Shown here in pieces: positions 61,629 to 64,000 of a DNA stretch of 64,000 bases. Below the pieces are notes generated by a model. That model saw nothing but the letters and a program-made list of their open reading frames with translations. It made no database searches and was not told the DNA's origin. The first letter of the stretch is position 1. Every line of letters begins with the position of its first letter. Made by a program: the position numbers and the translations under genes. The stretch comes from an uncultured Clostridia bacterium (GTDB lineage Bacteria > Bacillota > Clostridia > TANB77 > CAG-508), in the NCBI GenBank assembly GCA_947627595.1, contig CANQWQ010000001.1, forward strand, positions 62,001-126,000, written 5' to 3'.

Positions 61629-63167
61629 TTAAAATTCTTGTTCCTCTCTAGCAGCATCAATACTTTCAAGTTCTTGACTCATAGCATTATAATTTATTGT
61701 TTCATTAGAAAATGTAGAATAAATATAATTTCCACCTTCTAATAAAATATTTGATAATCTTTTTACAAGTTTAGCTTTATTATTTCCTCTAGCAATTTTG
61801 TCATCTGAATAATCTTTGAAAAATGCCATTACATTAGCTTTAAAAGTTTCGTTTTCATTAACTAATTCTATATCACATTCTTTCATTGCAGTAACATAAG
61901 CATCATTAGCTATAATATACTGTAAAGAATCGTCTACATCATTTTCTTGCATTCTTTTGCTTAAAATTTCAGCTCCACCTTGACTTATATATTCTGTTAA
62001 ATTCATTCCAACAGTTTCTGTCATAATTCTAAACTGTTCTGATGATTCAATATATGGGTGACTTTGTAAATTTTCATTATCTAATGCATATTTTGCAATT
62101 TGATCTGCGATTCCTTCACCAAAGCCTTGTCCAACATAACTTACTATTGGATTACCACCAAATCTATTATTTCCTATTCCAAATATTTTTAAAACTGTCA
62201 TTGAAGTTGAAATTTCAATTTTGTCTTTTTCAATATCTTCGTCTTTTACAGTAACTGGAATTCTCTTTATCATTTTTAATCGATCTGCTAAAGGCTCTGA
62301 ATCACGTTCAAATGAGGCTTCTGATATTCCATGTCCTAAAACTTCGTGGAAAAATATAAATTTACTTGACTCTAAATCATCACCTTTTGTAAAATATGCT
62401 TTTCCTGTTTCAGGATCAAAAAGTCCAGACATTTCTTTTCCATCATTCATTTGTACTAATTCTTCTTTTGTTTTTTCTTCTAGTTGTAATCTACTTAAAT
62501 TAAAGTTTAAAACTGTTAAATCTAAATCTGGAGCATTTTTAGCTAAATTTCCTAAGCCTTCTAAAATCCACTTTTTATATTTACCTGTAATATTTGGGTT
62601 TGAATTAACAGTTTCGATAAGATCATCATATGTCGGATGTGCTTTTGTTTCAATATAACTAGCAAACTCGTCAAAATTCTGACATTCAATAGTTCTAGTT
62701 TTAGTATCTACATTTATCATAATATGAATTCTATAAATTCTTTTATTGTCATAATTATATAAGCTATGAAACTCATATCCTCCATCTGTTAAGACTTTTT
62801 CAATTGGAGGAATTTCATAAGTTACCTCTGTTTTTTTACTACTTTGATTAGGATCTTCATAATCACCCGCTGGTGCTTTAACAACTGAACAGCTTGTAAG
62901 AGTTAGTGCAATTAAAACACTCGCTAATGTTTTATGTCCCATAATTACTTGTGGCACTAACTTGTATTCTTTATGAAAATCTAATTTGGCTAAAACTTGC
63001 TTTTTATTAAAGATTTCTGTGAGTTCTATAAATTCTTTTTCATTTGGATACATTATAGACCCATCACTAAGTTCTTTTATAAAGTAAATTTGGCAGTTTT
63101 TGTTTACTAATACATAAAAGAATTTATCTTTATATTTAATTTTAGCAACAACTTTATAAGTCTCCAT
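61629..63167 (-). CDS. Membrane-linked protein with HEVLGH zinc-protease motif
   Basis: 512 residues from the ATG at 63167 (GAGGGAG upstream). An N-terminal soluble part (about 1-75) is followed by a hydrophobic segment (about 78-95) that ends in the lipobox-like LTSC (Cys93). Then a long outside domain with HEVLGH (His274, Glu275, His279); a Glu in GFGEGIADQIAKYAL (near 355) may be the third ligand. A lipobox that is 75 residues in is unusual. Family not recognised; metalloprotease activity is inferred. Confidence 0.6.
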   Translation of the reverse strand: METYKVVAKIKYKDKFFYVLVNKNCQIYFIKELSDGSIMYPNEKEFIELTEIFNKKQVLAKLDFHKEYKLVPQVIMGHKTLASVLIALTLTSCSVVKAPAGDYEDPNQSSKKTEVTYEIPPIEKVLTDGGYEFHSLYNYDNKRIYRIHIMINVDTKTRTIECQNFDEFASYIETKAHPTYDDLIETVNSNPNITGKYKKWILEGLGNLAKNAPDLDLTVLNFNLSRLQLEEKTKEELVQMNDGKEMSGLFDPETGKAYFTKGDDLESSKFIFFHEVLGHGISEASFERDSEPLADRLKMIKRIPVTVKDEDIEKDKIEISTSMTVLKIFGIGNNRFGGNPIVSYVGQGFGEGIADQIAKYALDNENLQSHPYIESSEQFRIMTETVGMNLTEYISQGGAEILSKRMQENDVDDSLQYIIANDAYVTAMKECDIELVNENETFKANVMAFFKDYSDDKIARGNNKAKLVKRLSNILLEGGNYIYSTFSNETINYNAMSQELESIDAAREEQEF

Positions 63168-63183
63168 AGAACTCCCTCTTATA

Positions 63184-64000
63184 TTATTTTAAACCTAAAG
63201 CTTTTAATGTTTGCTCATTTTTTGGAATAGCTACAACTGGTCTTAAACCAAGTTTTTCATAATATCTTTTTTCAATTGACTTAGAATCTTCAGTACATTT
63301 AACTTTTGAATTATCTTCGATATTATCTGTTCCTCCATATAGCCAAAAGCTTCCTTTTACTGAAGTTTTTACTTTTTCAAATTGCTCAACACTCATTGCT
63401 CCTACAGTTTTTATTTGACTAAAAGTAATGTTAACTCCTTTATTTGTTAAAGCTTCAGCAATTCCAGCTGAAAAAGCTTCCCATGTTTCAGTATTTGATA
63501 AGTATTTTTCAAATTCTTCTCTTCTATCATGGTCAATTTTTTCTTTTTCTTCTTTAAGAACTTCTTCATCAGTAGTTAGTTCTTCATCTTCATCTATTTT
63601 TTCATCTAAATCTGTATATTTATAATCAGGTGCAGAATAATTTACTTTTCCATCATCTGATATTTCAATTCCTCTAGAAGTTGGTATTGCTTCTTTTTCT
63701 AGGTCTGTTTCATATATTAAATAAATTTTTGGATTTTCTACATCATCTGAATCTGTATATAAATGTTCCCAACCACTCTTTAAATTAAAGCTTTTTCCAC
63801 TATTGTTAACACTTACATATGTTGTAGAATTTGCAAATTTTGTAAGCGCTCCTACATTAACTTCAACTGTATCTTTTGAATTTCCAAATGTTGCAGTAAT
63901 TTTGGTTTTTCCTTCACCAATTCCTGTTATTTTTATTTTATTTGTTTCATATACTGTGACAGTAGCTACTGAATTATTATCACTTCTAACTCCAACTGAA
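63184..64000 (-). CDS. C-terminal part of a surface protein (Big_2 and DUF6273-like; partial)
   Basis: At least 272 residues are open to the right edge without a start. From the edge: a bacterial Ig-like (Big_2) unit (SVATVTVYETNKIKITGIGE, VEVNVG), a WEHLYTDSDD...IYLIYETDLE segment, an acidic charged region, W-AF, and a closing GSFWLYGG ... GLRPVVAI pattern, matching the C-terminal design of the pilin-like protein at 10752. Probably a secreted or anchored surface protein. Directly upstream of the HEVLGH protein (16 bases); may be its partner or substrate. Confidence 0.72.
   Translation of the reverse strand, partial: SVGVRSDNNSVATVTVYETNKIKITGIGEGKTKITATFGNSKDTVEVNVGALTKFANSTTYVSVNNSGKSFNLKSGWEHLYTDSDDVENPKIYLIYETDLEKEAIPTSRGIEISDDGKVNYSAPDYKYTDLDEKIDEDEELTTDEEVLKEEKEKIDHDRREEFEKYLSNTETWEAFSAGIAEALTNKGVNITFSQIKTVGAMSVEQFEKVKTSVKGSFWLYGGTDNIEDNSKVKCTEDSKSIEKRYYEKLGLRPVVAIPKNEQTLKALGLK

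Noticed and set aside
1..64000. CRISPR arrays, integrases, transposases or a prophage
   Set aside because: No regular direct repeats with unique spacers were seen and no recombinase motifs were found among the proteins.

Overview
The window looks like chromosome from an uncultured, AT-rich, low-GC Gram-positive anaerobe in the Clostridia/Firmicutes area. Evidence for this: the order murA-ftsQ-DUF881-DUF881-sbp-ftsA-ftsZ, gatC-gatA-gatB, plsX-acpP-rnc and rpsL-rpsG-fusA-tuf; spore genes cotJA-cotJB-cotJC and a YlmC/YmxH protein; a fermentative AdhE; a sortase with an MPYTG-type surface protein; and pilin-like surface proteins. Species cannot be named from the sequence. Most genes lie on the minus strand. 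All readings were made by eye, without database searches.

Layout. 1-12.5 kb: CobW-type metallochaperone, TM2 protein, two-domain AdhE, a plus-strand transglutaminase/ART-like protein, and a cluster of membrane and pilin-like proteins. 13-16.4 kb: accessory island with a zinc-ribbon/TIR protein, a membrane protein of six 11-residue repeats, an XRE regulator and a toxin-antitoxin pair. 16.4-28 kb: tRNA-Gln, tRNA-His, sortase, a short AlaRS, a large surface protein with an (AT)n tract in its signal-peptide region, an M23 peptidase, spore genes and a secreted nuclease. 28-38 kb: GatCAB and the cell-division cluster. 38-49 kb: cohesin-like surface protein, PgeF, alanine racemase, AddB and repair genes. 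49-64 kb: tRNA-Gln, rnc, fatty-acid genes, two membrane-bound XRE-like regulators, the str operon, TrmFO and two surface proteins.

Most striking observation: murA (twice), alr, rnc and a regulator gene are each broken by one extra base, and at all five breaks the zero-frame codon is CGG followed by U or A. Skipping one base there (NNN C GGW, read as Gly) restores the expected protein. Reading the CGG triplets in the other AT-rich genes, I found no in-frame CGG. This suggests that CGG is an unassigned codon that triggers +1 recoding, or a very specific sequencing artefact.

Other notable signals: three GC-richer single-gene cassettes (24.9, 49.5 and 51.9 kb), each with its own promoter, strong ribosome binding site and GC-rich terminator, two of which use CGG as a sense codon; and a two-copy structured RNA element (28.1 and 42.7 kb) whose core is nearly invariant while its arms change but still pair.
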